A stretch of 64,000 nt of DNA from Arthrobacter nitrophenolicus (GTDB lineage Bacteria; Actinomycetota; Actinomycetes; Actinomycetales; Micrococcaceae): positions 1 to 64,000 of the forward strand of contig NZ_AOFD01000006.1 in the NCBI RefSeq assembly GCF_000332815.1, given 5' to 3'. The notes below the pieces were generated by a model. It did no database searches and was not told the origin of the DNA. It was given only the letters and a program-made list of their open reading frames with translations. A program made the position numbers and the translations under genes. Positions within the stretch are counted from its first letter, which is position 1. Each line of letters opens with the position of its first letter. Shown piece by piece: positions 17,114 to 26,283 of the stretch.

Positions 17114-17869
17114 ATGCCCGTATGGCTGCAGGCGCTGGTGTGGGGCACCATGGCAGGCGCAGCGCTGGTGTTGGGCGCGGCACTGTCCTGGCGGTGGTCG
17201 CTGCCGTCCAAGCTGGTGTCCTCCATCATGTCCTTCGGGGCCGGCGTGCTGATCTCGGCCCTCGCCTTTGAACTGGTGGGCGAGGCGGTGGCGGGTGGCG
17301 GTCTCTGGCCCACCGTGGCGGGCTTCCTGGCGGGATCGGTGGTCTACGTCGGGGCGAACGTGATGCTCGCCCGGGCAGGGGCGAAACACCGCAAGCGTTC
17401 CGGCCACCAGCAGCCGTCCGAGGAGGAGAACCCGGGAAGCGGTACGGCCATCGCCTTCGGCGCCCTGCTGGACGGCGTGCCGGAATCGGTGGTGCTCGGC
17501 GTGGGCATGCTCGCCGGCGGCGCGGTCAGCCCGGCCATGATGGCGGCGGTCTTCATTTCCAACGTCCCCGAGGGGCTGTCCGGGACCGCCGGCATGAAGA
17601 AGGCGGGCAGGAGTGCCCGGTACGTCTTTGGGCTGTGGGGTGGAATCGCCCTGCTCTGCGGCGTCGCCTCGCTGGTGGGTTATGCCGCGCTGGAGAATGC
17701 GCCCGGCGGGGTGGTGGCCTTCATCACCGCCGTGGCTGCCGGCGGAATCCTGGCAATGCTGGCCGACACGATGATCCCGGAGGCGTTCGAGGAGCACCAC
17801 AACCTGACCGGCCTCACGGCCTCCGTGGGCTTCCTGACAGCTTTCACCGTCCACCACCTCGGGGGTTAG
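17114..17869 (+). CDS. ZIP-family metal transporter
   Basis: About 251 residues; ATG 17114 or GTG 17108, two codons earlier, are both possible starts. It has seven or eight hydrophobic segments with a Lys/Arg/His-rich cytosolic loop around residues 90-110 (AKHRKRSGHQQ). The ZIP family core is visible as LDGVPESVVLG and ISNVPEGLSGT, where many relatives have HN-PEG and HE-PHE; the replaced His residues make the metal specificity uncertain. Predicted uptake of Zn or another divalent metal. Neighbours are unrelated. Confidence 0.85.
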   Translation: MPVWLQALVWGTMAGAALVLGAALSWRWSLPSKLVSSIMSFGAGVLISALAFELVGEAVAGGGLWPTVAGFLAGSVVYVGANVMLARAGAKHRKRSGHQQPSEEENPGSGTAIAFGALLDGVPESVVLGVGMLAGGAVSPAMMAAVFISNVPEGLSGTAGMKKAGRSARYVFGLWGGIALLCGVASLVGYAALENAPGGVVAFITAVAAGGILAMLADTMIPEAFEEHHNLTGLTASVGFLTAFTVHHLGG

Positions 17870-17951
17870 GCGGCCTGGCAGTGGCGCCGGCGCGGGACTG
17901 GGGGACTCAAGGCCCTACCCCCGCCCGTGCCGGACACCTAGAATCTCGCCC

Positions 17952-18416
17952 ATGGGAACCCCTCAGCCGGGATCGGCAACCGAAGTCCTGACCGTCGAGG
18001 AATGCTGGAAGCTCCTGGGCTCCTCCTACATCGGGAGGCTGGCGGTCATCAACGGCAGCACGCCGGAGATCTTCCCGGTGAACTTCGTTCCCGCGGAGAG
18101 GGCGATTTATCTGCGGACGGCTCCCGGAACAAAACTCCGGTCGCTGCTCACGGGAAATCCGGTGGCGCTGGAAACGGATGCCCTCAACGTCTACGGCACG
18201 GAGGTGTGGAGCGTCGTCGTCAAAGGTGTGCCCTCGCCGGTGGAGGACGGCTCCATGCCCCTGGAACTGGCCGATCCGGACCGTGAACCCTGGGAGCCGA
18301 GCCTCAAGGAGCACCTGATCCGGATTGATCCCACCGAGGTCACCGGGCGCAGGTTCGCCGTCCATTCGCGGACGCGCTGGTGGCCGCCCCTGGACTTCAC
18401 CTCGGACTGGGAGTGA
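17952..18416 (+). CDS. Pyridoxamine-5'-phosphate-oxidase-like flavin-binding protein
   Basis: 154 residues with the split-barrel fold: ECWKLLGSSYIGRLAVINGSTPEIFPVNF followed (with an interruption) by IYLRTAPGTKLRSLL, the layout of the small PNPOx-like family that binds FMN or F420. It ends WWPPLDFTSDWE. Probable role in reduction or binding of an unknown substrate. No clear ribosome site before ATG 17952, so the start is less certain. Confidence 0.8.
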   Translation: MGTPQPGSATEVLTVEECWKLLGSSYIGRLAVINGSTPEIFPVNFVPAERAIYLRTAPGTKLRSLLTGNPVALETDALNVYGTEVWSVVVKGVPSPVEDGSMPLELADPDREPWEPSLKEHLIRIDPTEVTGRRFAVHSRTRWWPPLDFTSDWE

Positions 18417-18486
18417 CGGCCCCCGCGGTCAAGTAGTCTCGTTCAGGTGCCGGAGGTTGCAGTCCCCGGCGCGGGAGGAGCGCAAG

Positions 18487-18903
18487 ATGTCGTGGGAAAC
18501 CGTTGCCGGAATTGTGGCCGGCGTCCTGCTGGCCTACGCCGTGCTGCTGTTCCTCCTGTGGCTGTACGCGCGGCGCCATCCTGAAACCGTGACCATGAAG
18601 GATGCCCTGCGGCTGTTGCCGGACCTGTTGCGGCTCATCCGCAGGCTCGCGGCGGACCGTACCGTCGCCGTCGGCGTCCGCATCCGGCTGGTGCTGCTGC
18701 TGGCCTACCTCCTGTCTCCCATCGACTTGGTCCCGGACTTCATTCCGGTCATCGGCTACGCAGATGACGCCGTGATAGTCGCGCTGGTCCTGCGCTCGGT
18801 CATCAAACGGGCTGGCGAAGACGCCGTCCGGCGGCACTGGCCCGGCAGTCCCGCCGGGCTGGACGTCATCCTGCAGGCGGCGCGGCCCGTCCGGCGGATG
18901 TAG
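18487..18903 (+). CDS. DUF1232 membrane protein
   Basis: 138 residues from ATG 18487, which has a strong GGAGGAG ribosome site. An N-terminal transmembrane helix (VAGIVAGVLLAYAVLLFLL) is followed by the DUF1232 signature LLAYLLSPIDLVPDFIPVIG and a second hydrophobic stretch. The function of the family is unknown. It lies between the PNPOx-like gene and a small acidic protein gene, possibly co-transcribed with the latter. Confidence 0.85.
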   Translation: MSWETVAGIVAGVLLAYAVLLFLLWLYARRHPETVTMKDALRLLPDLLRLIRRLAADRTVAVGVRIRLVLLLAYLLSPIDLVPDFIPVIGYADDAVIVALVLRSVIKRAGEDAVRRHWPGSPAGLDVILQAARPVRRM

Positions 18904-18980
18904 GAAATTTCGGCGCCACTTCCGACGCCTTTCCAGCCGCAGGCTGTTAGCGTGGAGGCCCGGCCAATGAAGGAGGAGCG

Positions 18981-19181
18981 ATGACAATCAACTCACCCGA
19001 TTCCCTGCCCGACGACGAGACCCAGGAAGGCGCGCCAGGCGCGGAAGGCAAGGGCGCATCCAGCCAGAGCGACGGCGGGATCCCCCAGGGCGGCGACGGC
19101 GTCGGCATCGCGGCGGACGCCGAGCCCAACACCTTCGAGCCCGAGGAAGCCCCGGACTCCACGGAGGAGCCGGGCAGCTAA
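18981..19181 (+). CDS. Small acidic protein, 66 residues
   Basis: ATG 18981 with AAGGAGGAG just upstream. The protein is rich in Asp, Glu, Gly, Ser and Pro (for example PNTFEPEEAPDSTEEPGS at the end) and has no hydrophobic core; it is probably disordered. No family recognised. A strong ribosome site and independent position make a real gene likely. Confidence 0.6.
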   Translation: MTINSPDSLPDDETQEGAPGAEGKGASSQSDGGIPQGGDGVGIAADAEPNTFEPEEAPDSTEEPGS

Positions 19182-19312
19182 ACCCCCGCGTGGGCGGCGC
19201 TGCTCAAAATTCCCTCAAGATTTACCAAACCGGCCCGTTTTGGAGATTTCCAAACCCTACTGGCCGGTAAATTCTTCTTGTTTCCACGTTAGTTCCCCAA
19301 CTAGGAAGCATA

Positions 19313-19350
19313 GAAGCCCCCGCGCTGGAGCCCGACTCGCGCGGGGCTTC
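19313..19350. terminator. Probable hairpin terminator
   Basis: GAAGCCCC(C)GCGC pairs with GCGCGGGGCTTC (12 bp with one bulged C, 13-base loop), between the small acidic protein gene and the convergent IclR gene. Confidence 0.5.
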
Positions 19351-19419
19351 GCCACTCTGAAAAGGTAGCCCCGCCGCAACGGCAGCCCGCCTCCCTGCCC
19401 GGATGAGGCTGAACCCGGC

Positions 19420-20220
19420 CTAGTAGACGGAGCCTTCAAGGAGCGCGGACAGCGTGCGGGCCGCGCGCCGGAGCTCCGGCACGCCGGCCTTAAGTGTGTC
19501 TTCGCTGGCTGCCTCCACCGGGCTCGTGAGCGAAATGGACTCCGTGGGCCGGCCGGTCCGGTTGGGCACGGCAACGGCCACTGACAGGACGCCGGTGGCG
19601 CGTTCGTCCGCGGAATAAGAAAAGTCCACACCCGCCTCTGGGAGCCTTGCCTGAAGGGCATCTGCCGTGAAGGACTTGTCTTCGTGCCCCGCGGCGACGG
19701 CCGCGGCCGCTACCTGCTCCAGTTCTTCCCTGGGCGCAGACGCCAGGAGTATCTTGCCTGCCGCGCCGAGGCTGAGTGGCAGGCGCTTGCCCAGGGGAAG
19801 GTCGTAGCGCAGGGGCGCCGCGCCGTCGACACGCGCCACGAGGATCCGCTCGTAACCAAGCCGGGTGTAGAGCGACGCCGTCAATCCCGTCGAGGTGGCC
19901 AGCTGCTGGAGGATGGGCCGCGAAGACACCACCAGGGGATCGTTTTCGAGATAGCTGCGGGCCGCCGGCAGGACTGCTGGGCCGATCCGGTAGGACTTGT
20001 CCGTCTGGCTGACCATGCCGAAGTCCTGGAGCACCCGGAGGATGCGCAGCGTGGTGGGCAGGCTCATGCCGCACGCCCGGGCCAGGTCGCTGAGCCGCTG
20101 CGGCCTCTCCGCCCGCTGCAGTTCGGCGTACACCTCCAGTGCCCGCGACAGGGAGCGCATGTTTGACGCTTTGGGCCCCTCATCCGTGGAAGGCGGCGGG
20201 GTGGATGCGGCGGTCGTCAT
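19420..20220 (-). CDS. IclR-family transcriptional regulator of the tct operon
   Basis: 266 residues. A winged helix-turn-helix lies at about 21-80 (LSDLARACGMSLPTTLRILR), followed by the IclR effector domain (SSRPILQQLATSTGLTASLY, LPLSLGAAGKILLA). It diverges from the tricarboxylate transporter genes, and the shared gap holds two TTTCAT-n3-ATGAAA-like dyads at 20223 and 20297. It likely controls tctBAC and itself in response to the transported acid or a metabolite. Confidence 0.9.
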   Translation of the reverse strand: MTTAASTPPPSTDEGPKASNMRSLSRALEVYAELQRAERPQRLSDLARACGMSLPTTLRILRVLQDFGMVSQTDKSYRIGPAVLPAARSYLENDPLVVSSRPILQQLATSTGLTASLYTRLGYERILVARVDGAAPLRYDLPLGKRLPLSLGAAGKILLASAPREELEQVAAAAVAAGHEDKSFTADALQARLPEAGVDFSYSADERATGVLSVAVAVPNRTGRPTESISLTSPVEAASEDTLKAGVPELRRAARTLSALLEGSVY

Positions 20221-20222
20221 TG

Positions 20223-20237
20223 TTTCATTCTATGTAA
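20223..20237. promoter_or_regulatory. IclR-type operator, imperfect copy
   Basis: TTTCATTCTATGTAA, three bases from the IclR gene start. The first 12 bases are identical to the second copy at 20297. Confidence 0.45.
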
Positions 20238-20248
20238 TCCCCTTGCGC

Positions 20249-20277
20249 TTGACAGTGGGTGTGTCTGCTGTCACTAT
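20249..20277 (+). promoter_or_regulatory. Promoter for tctBAC
   Basis: TTGACA at 20249-20254, a 17-base spacer and CACTAT at 20272-20277. Transcription would start near 20284, placing the perfect dyad at 20297 in the early transcribed region, where a bound IclR protein would block elongation. Confidence 0.5.
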
Positions 20278-20296
20278 TTCTATACACGTAAGGCTC

Positions 20297-20311
20297 TTTC
20301 ATTCTATGAAA
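20297..20311. promoter_or_regulatory. IclR-type operator, perfect dyad
   Basis: TTTCAT-TCT-ATGAAA, a perfect 6-bp inverted repeat, 23 bases before the tctB start. A near copy lies 74 bases upstream. Confidence 0.55.
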
Positions 20312-20334
20312 GGCACGAACACAAGAAGGAAACC

Positions 20335-20838
20335 ATGACAACGGAGTCACTGACGACGACACCCAAGAGCGCGGCACGCGTTGCTCCATCCGTTCTGGTG
20401 GGCATCGGCGCTTTCGCGGCCGTCGGCATCTACGTCCTGGTCAGTTCCCTGGGACTCGGCCTCTGGACGTCCCTCGGCCCCGGGCCGGGGCTCTTCCCCT
20501 TTGCGATGGGCGGGGTGCTCGTCGCCATGGCGCTGGTCTGGCTGATCCAGGAGCTGCGCCGGCCAAGTGAAACGGCGGAAGGGGTGGACCGCGGCCTGGT
20601 GGTCGCCGTGGTGGTCAGCCTGGCCATCCTGGCGTCCGTCATGGATCTTCTCGGGTTCCAGCTGAGCACGTTCCTGTTCCTCATGTACCACCTGAAACTG
20701 CGCGGACGCCGGACCTGGGTCACGTCGCTGATCATTGCCCTGACCGGAAGCGTCGGCGCCTTTTACGCCTTCAACTACGGACTGAACGTCGCGCTGCCGG
20801 TCTCTGCCTTCCCCCTGCTGAACACGATCGGACTCTAG
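20335..20838 (+). CDS. tctB: Tripartite tricarboxylate transporter, TctB subunit
   Basis: 167 residues, four hydrophobic segments with the LGPGPGLFPFAMGGVLVAMA element typical of TctB and a second pair of helices after residue 85. Start ATG 20335 with an AAGGAAACC ribosome site. It is the small membrane subunit of TctABC-type secondary transporters, which import citrate or other carboxylates using a binding protein. First gene of the operon, two bases before tctA. Confidence 0.92.
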   Translation: MTTESLTTTPKSAARVAPSVLVGIGAFAAVGIYVLVSSLGLGLWTSLGPGPGLFPFAMGGVLVAMALVWLIQELRRPSETAEGVDRGLVVAVVVSLAILASVMDLLGFQLSTFLFLMYHLKLRGRRTWVTSLIIALTGSVGAFYAFNYGLNVALPVSAFPLLNTIGL

Positions 20839-20840
20839 AC

Positions 20841-22342
20841 GTGGACATTTTCAACGAACTGCTGGGCGGTTTCGCGGCCGCCATGACCTGGCAGAACCTG
20901 CTGTTCGCTTCCTAGGCTGCCTCCTGGGCACCGTCATCGGCGTCCTGCCCGGCATCGGCCCGGTGGCCGGCGTCGCGCTGCTGATCCCCCTGACCCTGAA
21001 CATGGACGCGACCGGCGCCATCATCATGCTTTGCGCCATTTTCTACGGCACGGCCTACGGGGGAACCATTACCAGCGTCCTGCTGAACACTCCCGGCGAG
21101 GCGGCCTCCGCCATCACCACCATTGACGGCTACGCCATGACGAAGATCGGCAAGGCGGGCGCCGCCCTGACCATCGCCGCCGTCGGGTCCTTCGTTGGCG
21201 GCACGATAGCGACCGTGGGGCTGGTGGCCGCGGCGAAACCGCTGGGCGAACTGGGCCTGCTGGTCGGGCCCCCCGAGTTCTTCGCCCTGATGGTAGTGGG
21301 CATATCCCTGCTCGTCGCCCTCGCCGGCAAGTCCATGGTCAAGGCCGTGATCTCCGGCGCCCTCGGCCTGCTGATCTCCATGGTCGGCATCGACCCTGTT
21401 GCCGGCGCACCCCGCTTCACCTTCGGCGTGGACAGGCTCCTGGACGGCGTCAGCTTCGTGGCCGTGATTGTCGGAGTCTTCGGACTCTCGGAACTGCTGT
21501 CCTACCGCAAAGGGGCTGCGGCACCGGCAGTCCACGCACCCAACTTCCGGTCGCTGCTGCCCACCGGCAAGGAATGGCGGCGCAGTGCCCCGGCCATGGC
21601 CCGCGGCACCGGCATCGGGTTCGGCCTGGGCCTTATTCCCGGCATGACCGGCTCCGTGTCCTCCCTGCTTGCCTACGGCGCCGAGAAGAAGTTCTCCCGG
21701 CACCGCAACGAGCTGGGCAAGGGCGCCATCGAAGGCGTGGCCGGCCCGGAGACCGCCAACAACTCCCACGCCAACGCAGCACTGATCCCGCTGTTCACCC
21801 TGGGCATCCCCGCATCCCCGACCATCGCGGTGCTGATGGGCGCCTTCCTGCAGCAGGGCCTCACCCCCGGGCCCACACTCTTCACGGAGAACTCCGAGAT
21901 CGCGTGGGCCATCATCGCCAGCCTGTTCATCGGCAACCTGATCCTGCTCCTGCTGAACGTCCCGCTGGTGGGCCTGTGGACCTCCATCCTCCGGGTCCCC
22001 ACGACGATCCTGACGGCGCTCATCCTGCTGTTCATGGTCATCGGCGCCTACACCATCAACTTCACCGTCTTCGACGTCTTTGTCATGATCGGTTTCGGCC
22101 TCCTCGGGCTCGCGCTGCGGCACCTGGACATCCCGCTGGCCCCGATGGTGCTCACCCTGGTGCTGGGCCCGCTGATGGAACGTTCCCTGCGTGAATCCCT
22201 TGAAATCTCCCAGGGCGACTTCGGAATTTTCGTCAACCGCCCCATCTCTGCGGTCCTCATCGGCCTGGGACTCCTCATCATCTTCAGCCCGCTCCTCAAG
22301 CTCCGTAAGCCCAAGGCGCTCAACGAAGACCCCGAAACCTAA
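20841..22342 (+). pseudogene. tctA: Tripartite tricarboxylate transporter, TctA subunit (frameshifted as read)
   Basis: Large membrane subunit. It starts at GTG 20841 (VDIFNELLGGFAAAMTWQ) and meets a stop at 20913-20915. Adding one C at about 20908 (TTCGCTTC to TTCGCCTTC) restores LFAFLGCLLGTVIGVLPG and joins the rest without further breaks, giving 500 residues, the usual TctA length. Diagnostic motifs are IGVLPGIGPVAGVALLIP, FYGTAYGGTITSVLLNTPG and GLGLIPGMTG. As read, translation of the main part could only begin inside the gene at GTG 20963. I consider the gene intact in the organism. Confidence 0.9.
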
Positions 22343-22400
22343 AGACACCCGTTCCATCCCCAACCTCTGCACAACAGACCACCTTCAAAGGAGAAGCCCC

Positions 22401-23399
22401 ATGAAGACCCGCATCCGCCTTGCCGCCGTCGCAGCAGCAGGCCTCCTCGCCCTCACCGGCTGCGGCGCGAACGCCGGAGCCACGAACACCGCCAGTGACT
22501 TCCCGCGGAAGGGCAAGTCCATTGAAATTGTGGTGGCCTTCGGCTCCGGCGGCGCCGTGGATACGGCTGCCCGGCTGATCCAGCCCGTCCTCGAGAAGGA
22601 ACTGGGCACCAACGTGGAGGTCATCAACAAGCCCGGAGCCGGCGGACAGATCGGCTACACGCAGCTCACCAGCGCCAAGCCCGACGGCTACACGATCGGG
22701 GCCACCGGTTCCCCGTCCGTGGTTGTCTCGCCGCTGGATCCCAGCCGTGGCGCCAAGTACACCCGGGACAGCTTCCAGCCCCTCGGCCGGCAGGTTATCG
22801 ACCCCACCGTGATCGCCGTCCAGCCGGACAGCCCGTACCAGACCCTCAAGGACCTCCTGGACGCAGCCAAGGCCAGTCCGAAGTCCATGACTGCCAGCAC
22901 CACGGGGCTGCAGACCGGCGAACACTTTGCCATGGCCCAGATCCAGGAAACCACAGGCTCCGAATTCGCCCCGGTCCACTTCTCCGAGGGTGCTTCCCAG
23001 GCCACCACTGCATTCCTGGGCAAGCACGTGGACATCCTGGTGGCCAACGTCAGCGACGTCACCGACCTGACCAAGCAGGGCAAGGCCCGGGTCCTGGGCG
23101 TCATGTCCGAGGAGCGTGCGCCTTCACTGCAGGACGTGCCGACCTTCAAGGAATCCGGCTACGACCTGGTGGCAGGCACCGTCCGCGGCTACTCCGCCCC
23201 GGCCGGCCTGCCGGACGAGGTGGCCGAAAAGCTGGAAGCTGCACTCCAGAAGGCCATCGAGGATCCGGCCGTGGTGCAGAAGATGAACGACCTCGGCCTG
23301 CAGACCAGCTACCTCAACGGCGACGACTACCAGCAGTTCTGGGCCGCCCAGGAAGAGGACTTCAAGAAGGTCCTCCCGCTGGTCCAGAAGACCGACTAA
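22401..23399 (+). CDS. tctC: Tricarboxylate transporter binding lipoprotein, TctC family
   Basis: 332 residues with a lipoprotein signal (LLALTGC lipobox). The BugT/TctC fold is shown by IVVAFGSGGAVDTAARLI, VINKPGAGGQIGY and DGYTIGATGSPS, typical of the periplasmic-type binding proteins that deliver carboxylates to TctAB. AAAGGAG ribosome site. It completes a tctB-tctA-tctC set. The actual ligand cannot be read from sequence; downstream RraA-like and dehydrogenase genes suggest an acid feeding an aldol or hydroxyacid route. Confidence 0.92.
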   Translation: MKTRIRLAAVAAAGLLALTGCGANAGATNTASDFPRKGKSIEIVVAFGSGGAVDTAARLIQPVLEKELGTNVEVINKPGAGGQIGYTQLTSAKPDGYTIGATGSPSVVVSPLDPSRGAKYTRDSFQPLGRQVIDPTVIAVQPDSPYQTLKDLLDAAKASPKSMTASTTGLQTGEHFAMAQIQETTGSEFAPVHFSEGASQATTAFLGKHVDILVANVSDVTDLTKQGKARVLGVMSEERAPSLQDVPTFKESGYDLVAGTVRGYSAPAGLPDEVAEKLEAALQKAIEDPAVVQKMNDLGLQTSYLNGDDYQQFWAAQEEDFKKVLPLVQKTD

Positions 23400-23432
23400 C
23401 CCCTTTCCGCGCCTCCCACGAAAGAACGCACC

Positions 23433-24060
23433 ATGACAACGCCCGCCACTGACACCATCGACGCCGACTTCCCCCGCCCCGACAGGGACGTCATTGAACG
23501 GCTCGCCAAACTGCCGGCTGCCAACATCGGCGATGCCGTGGACCGCCTTGGCGTCGCCCACTCGGCAATCCAGCCATCTGGCCGGGAGCGAAAATCGCCG
23601 GGCCGGCCTTCACCGTCTGGACCCGGCCCGGCGACAACCAGGGAATCCACCAGGCCCTGGGACTGGCACAGCCGGGGGATGTCATCGTCGTGGCCGGCGG
23701 GGCCGATGAGTCCCGCGCCTCTTAGGTGAACTGATTGGGGAACGGGCCATCAACCTCGGCATCGCCGGATTCGCCCTGGACGGAGCAGCGCGCGACGCCG
23801 AGGCGCTGGGTGAGATCGGCATGCCCGTCTTCGCACGGGCTACTTCACCCGCGGGTCCCTACAAGAACGGCCCCTTCCGGCTGGGAACGGCCATCGCCTT
23901 CGGCGGCGTCCCCGTCCTGCCGGGCGACGTCATCATCGGCGACTCCGACGGCGTGGTGGTCATTCCCCGGGAACAGGCAGCCGCCGTCGCGGACGCCGCG
24001 GAAGCCGTGTTCGCAGACGAAACCAACCGCCGGCAAGCAATCGTTGCAGCCCGCTCCTAA
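23433..24060 (+). pseudogene. RraA-like / HMG-aldolase-type protein (two frameshifts as read)
   Basis: Start ATG 23433 (MTTPATDTIDADFPRP). The first frame breaks at about 23575 (CAGCCATC, probably CAGCCCATC) and the second at about 23720 (GCGCCTCTTA, probably GCGCCCTCTTA). Repaired, the protein is 209 residues, with GPAFTVWTRPGDNQGIH, GDVIVVAGGADESRALLGE and GGVPVLPGDVIIGDSDGVVV, the RraA / 4-hydroxy-4-methyl-2-oxoglutarate aldolase family motif. Members cleave or decarboxylate 2-oxo acids such as oxaloacetate. Position between tctC and a hydroxyacid dehydrogenase supports an aldolase or decarboxylase role. Confidence 0.85.
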
Positions 24061-24078
24061 CCAGAAAGAGAAGAACCC

Positions 24079-24858
24079 ATGACAGCGTGCACCGTCATCG
24101 GCCTCGGCGAGGCCGGCGCAACCTATGCTGCAGCCCTCACCGCTGCCGGCCACACAGTCACCGGCTATGACCCCGTTGCCCCCACCACCCCGGCGGGCGT
24201 CACCCGCGCCGCCACCGCCGCCGAAGCATGCCGGGACGCGGACATCGTCCTGGTGATGACAGGGGCGGCGGCAGCCCGGGCCGTAGCCCTGGAATGCCTG
24301 CCGGTCATGGCGGCCGGCAGCTGCTATGCGGACTTCACTTCCTCCTCACCGGGCGTCATGCAGGAGCTGGGCCAGCTGCCCGGCAAGGCGGACTTCGCGG
24401 ACGTCGCCATCCTTGGACCGGTTTCCGCGCTGGGGGAGAAGACCCCCCTGATGGTCAGCGGACCCGGGGCCCAGGCCGTGGCCGACCTGCTGCGTCCGCT
24501 TGGCGTCGACGTCGAAATCACTGAAGGGGAACCGGGCGCGGCCATGGCCCACAAGCTGCTGCGCAGTGTCCTGATGAAGGGCCTGGCTTCAGTGGTGGTC
24601 GAAGCCGTCACCGCCGGGAAGGCGGCAGGGCTCGAGGAGTGGATCCGTGGGCAGATCGCCAAGCAGCTCGCCGGGGACGGCCAGGCAGTGATCGACAGGT
24701 TCCTCACCGGGACCGTCAAGCACGCGGTCCGCCGCTCCAAGGAGATGCAGGACACGGCCAGCTACCTCTCGGACCTCGGTGTGCCCGCTGAGATGACCAA
24801 CGCCTCCGCCGCCGCACTGACTCGTATTGCGCAGGCTACGGTGCCGGTCTTGCGCTGA
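24079..24858 (+). CDS. 3-hydroxyisobutyrate-dehydrogenase-like NAD(P) oxidoreductase
   Basis: 259 residues. The Rossmann motif is TVIGLGEAGATYAAAL near the N-terminus, FTSSSPGVMQ is the substrate-binding segment, and GAAMAHKLLRSVLMKG contains the likely catalytic Lys159. The C-terminal helical domain resembles DUF1932-type dehydrogenases. It would oxidise a beta-hydroxyacid or reduce its oxo form. It follows the RraA-like gene by 18 bases in the tct operon. Confidence 0.85.
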   Translation: MTACTVIGLGEAGATYAAALTAAGHTVTGYDPVAPTTPAGVTRAATAAEACRDADIVLVMTGAAAARAVALECLPVMAAGSCYADFTSSSPGVMQELGQLPGKADFADVAILGPVSALGEKTPLMVSGPGAQAVADLLRPLGVDVEITEGEPGAAMAHKLLRSVLMKGLASVVVEAVTAGKAAGLEEWIRGQIAKQLAGDGQAVIDRFLTGTVKHAVRRSKEMQDTASYLSDLGVPAEMTNASAAALTRIAQATVPVLR

Positions 24859-24934
24859 CCCCGGGGCACGACAGAATCAATAGCAGGAAAGTAAACCGCG
24901 TGACATTCAGCAGCACAACGTCAGGGGCAGGATC

Positions 24935-26271
24935 GTGATCGGAATCTGGGCACTGGGGGCCTATCTGGCCGTCATTCTGCTCTGGACCACCGTGATCAAG
25001 CGCAGCGTTGGGGAAGCATGATCCTCGGGTTCCTGGTGGTGCTCCCGTTCACTGGTTCCGCCGCCGCCCAGGTGGGGTGGGAGGCGCTGTACGCGGCCAT
25101 CACGGACGAAATCGTCTACGCCACCATGGCGTTCGTTTTCATGGGATACCTGCTGGACAAGGCAGGGGTGCTGGACCGGCTGATCGACCTGTTGAACTCC
25201 CTCATCGGCGGGGTCAAAGGCGGACCGGCATGGGTCTCAACAGTGGCGTCGGCGGGCCTGGGTGGAGTGGTCCACAACCAGGCCGCCATCGCCGCGACCG
25301 TAGGATCCGTGACCATCCCCTGGATGGAAAAGTCCCGGCTGGACAAGCCCTCCGCCGCCACCCTGGTGGCGGGCAACGCGGGCATGGGCATCACGTTCCC
25401 GTTCAGCGCCTCAATGTTCGTCCTGGCCGGATCCGCTACCGTGGGGCCGCTGCTGGATATCAACGCCCTCGTCCTGCCGCTGCTGTTCGGCGGACTGTGG
25501 TGCTTCCTGCACCGGCTGATCGTCACCTGGCTCCTGGTCCGCAAGAGCGGCATGGCCCCGCTGGACGCCGCGCACCGGCTGCCCGTCCGGGCCGCGTTCG
25601 GCAGGGGCTGGGCGACGCTGCTGCTGTTCGTCGTCGTCGCCATCCCGCTGGTCATTACCTCCGGTGCCGTCGCGCAGGCGCTCACCGGCTGGACCGGCAC
25701 GGACATCACCAAGGCGGTCGGCGTCATCGTCTGGATCCCGGTAGTCCTGATCATCACCGGTGCGCTCCTGGGCCGGAAGAACCTTCCCAGGAACCGGCGG
25801 GCCTGGCGGGACCTGTTGCAGGATTCCGCCCCGCGCTTTGGCATCGTGGGCGTCACGGTGGTGTTCGCTTTCGCCGGGGCCAACGCTTTGGCCGGCACCG
25901 GCCTGCCCCAGCAGATGACAGCCCTTCTGAACGGCATGAACCTGCCGCTGTGGCTGTTGGCCATATTGATCGGCTTGATCGTCATTGCCGTCGCCGCGCC
26001 GCTGTCCGCCACCGCCACCATGGCCGCCGTCGGAACCGTTGGCGTCGCGGCACTGGTGGCTGCCGGGGTGCCGGCCACCACTGCCGCCGTCGCCGTGCTG
26101 GTCTTCTCCTCGTGCGAGGCGTCGGTCCCGCCGGGCGGCGCACCGCTGTACGTGGCCTGCGGCATCGCCGACGTCAATCCGATCAAAACCTTTGCCCGGC
26201 TCCTCACCCACTACGCGCTGCCGCTGCTCGGCATCGGCGTCCTGATCATCCTCGGCGTCCTGCCGATCTAA
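24935..26271 (+). pseudogene. TRAP/DctM-like large permease (frameshifted near its start as read)
   Basis: The main frame from ATG 25018 encodes 417 residues with about ten or more hydrophobic segments, including FMGYLLDKAGVLDRLIDLL, GNAGMGITFPFSASMFVLAG and SVPPGGAPLYVACGIADVNP, the DctM-like signature. Just upstream, GTG 24935 opens a 28-residue hydrophobic frame (IGIWALGAYLAVILLWTTVI) that ends at 25021, overlapping the ATG. Adding one C at 25017 (GAAGCATG to GAAGCCATG) fuses both into a 445-residue protein with an extra N-terminal helix, as in relatives. I prefer this reading. The alternative is a real 28-residue leader or small subunit coupled by ATGA. Confidence 0.8.
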
Positions 26272-26283
26272 GGGGGACACACC

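Noticed and set aside
20912..22372. 486-codon minus-strand frame opposite tctA
   Set aside because: Antisense shadow; extreme Gly/Asp/Gln/His composition and no family features, whereas tctA is unmistakable on the other strand.
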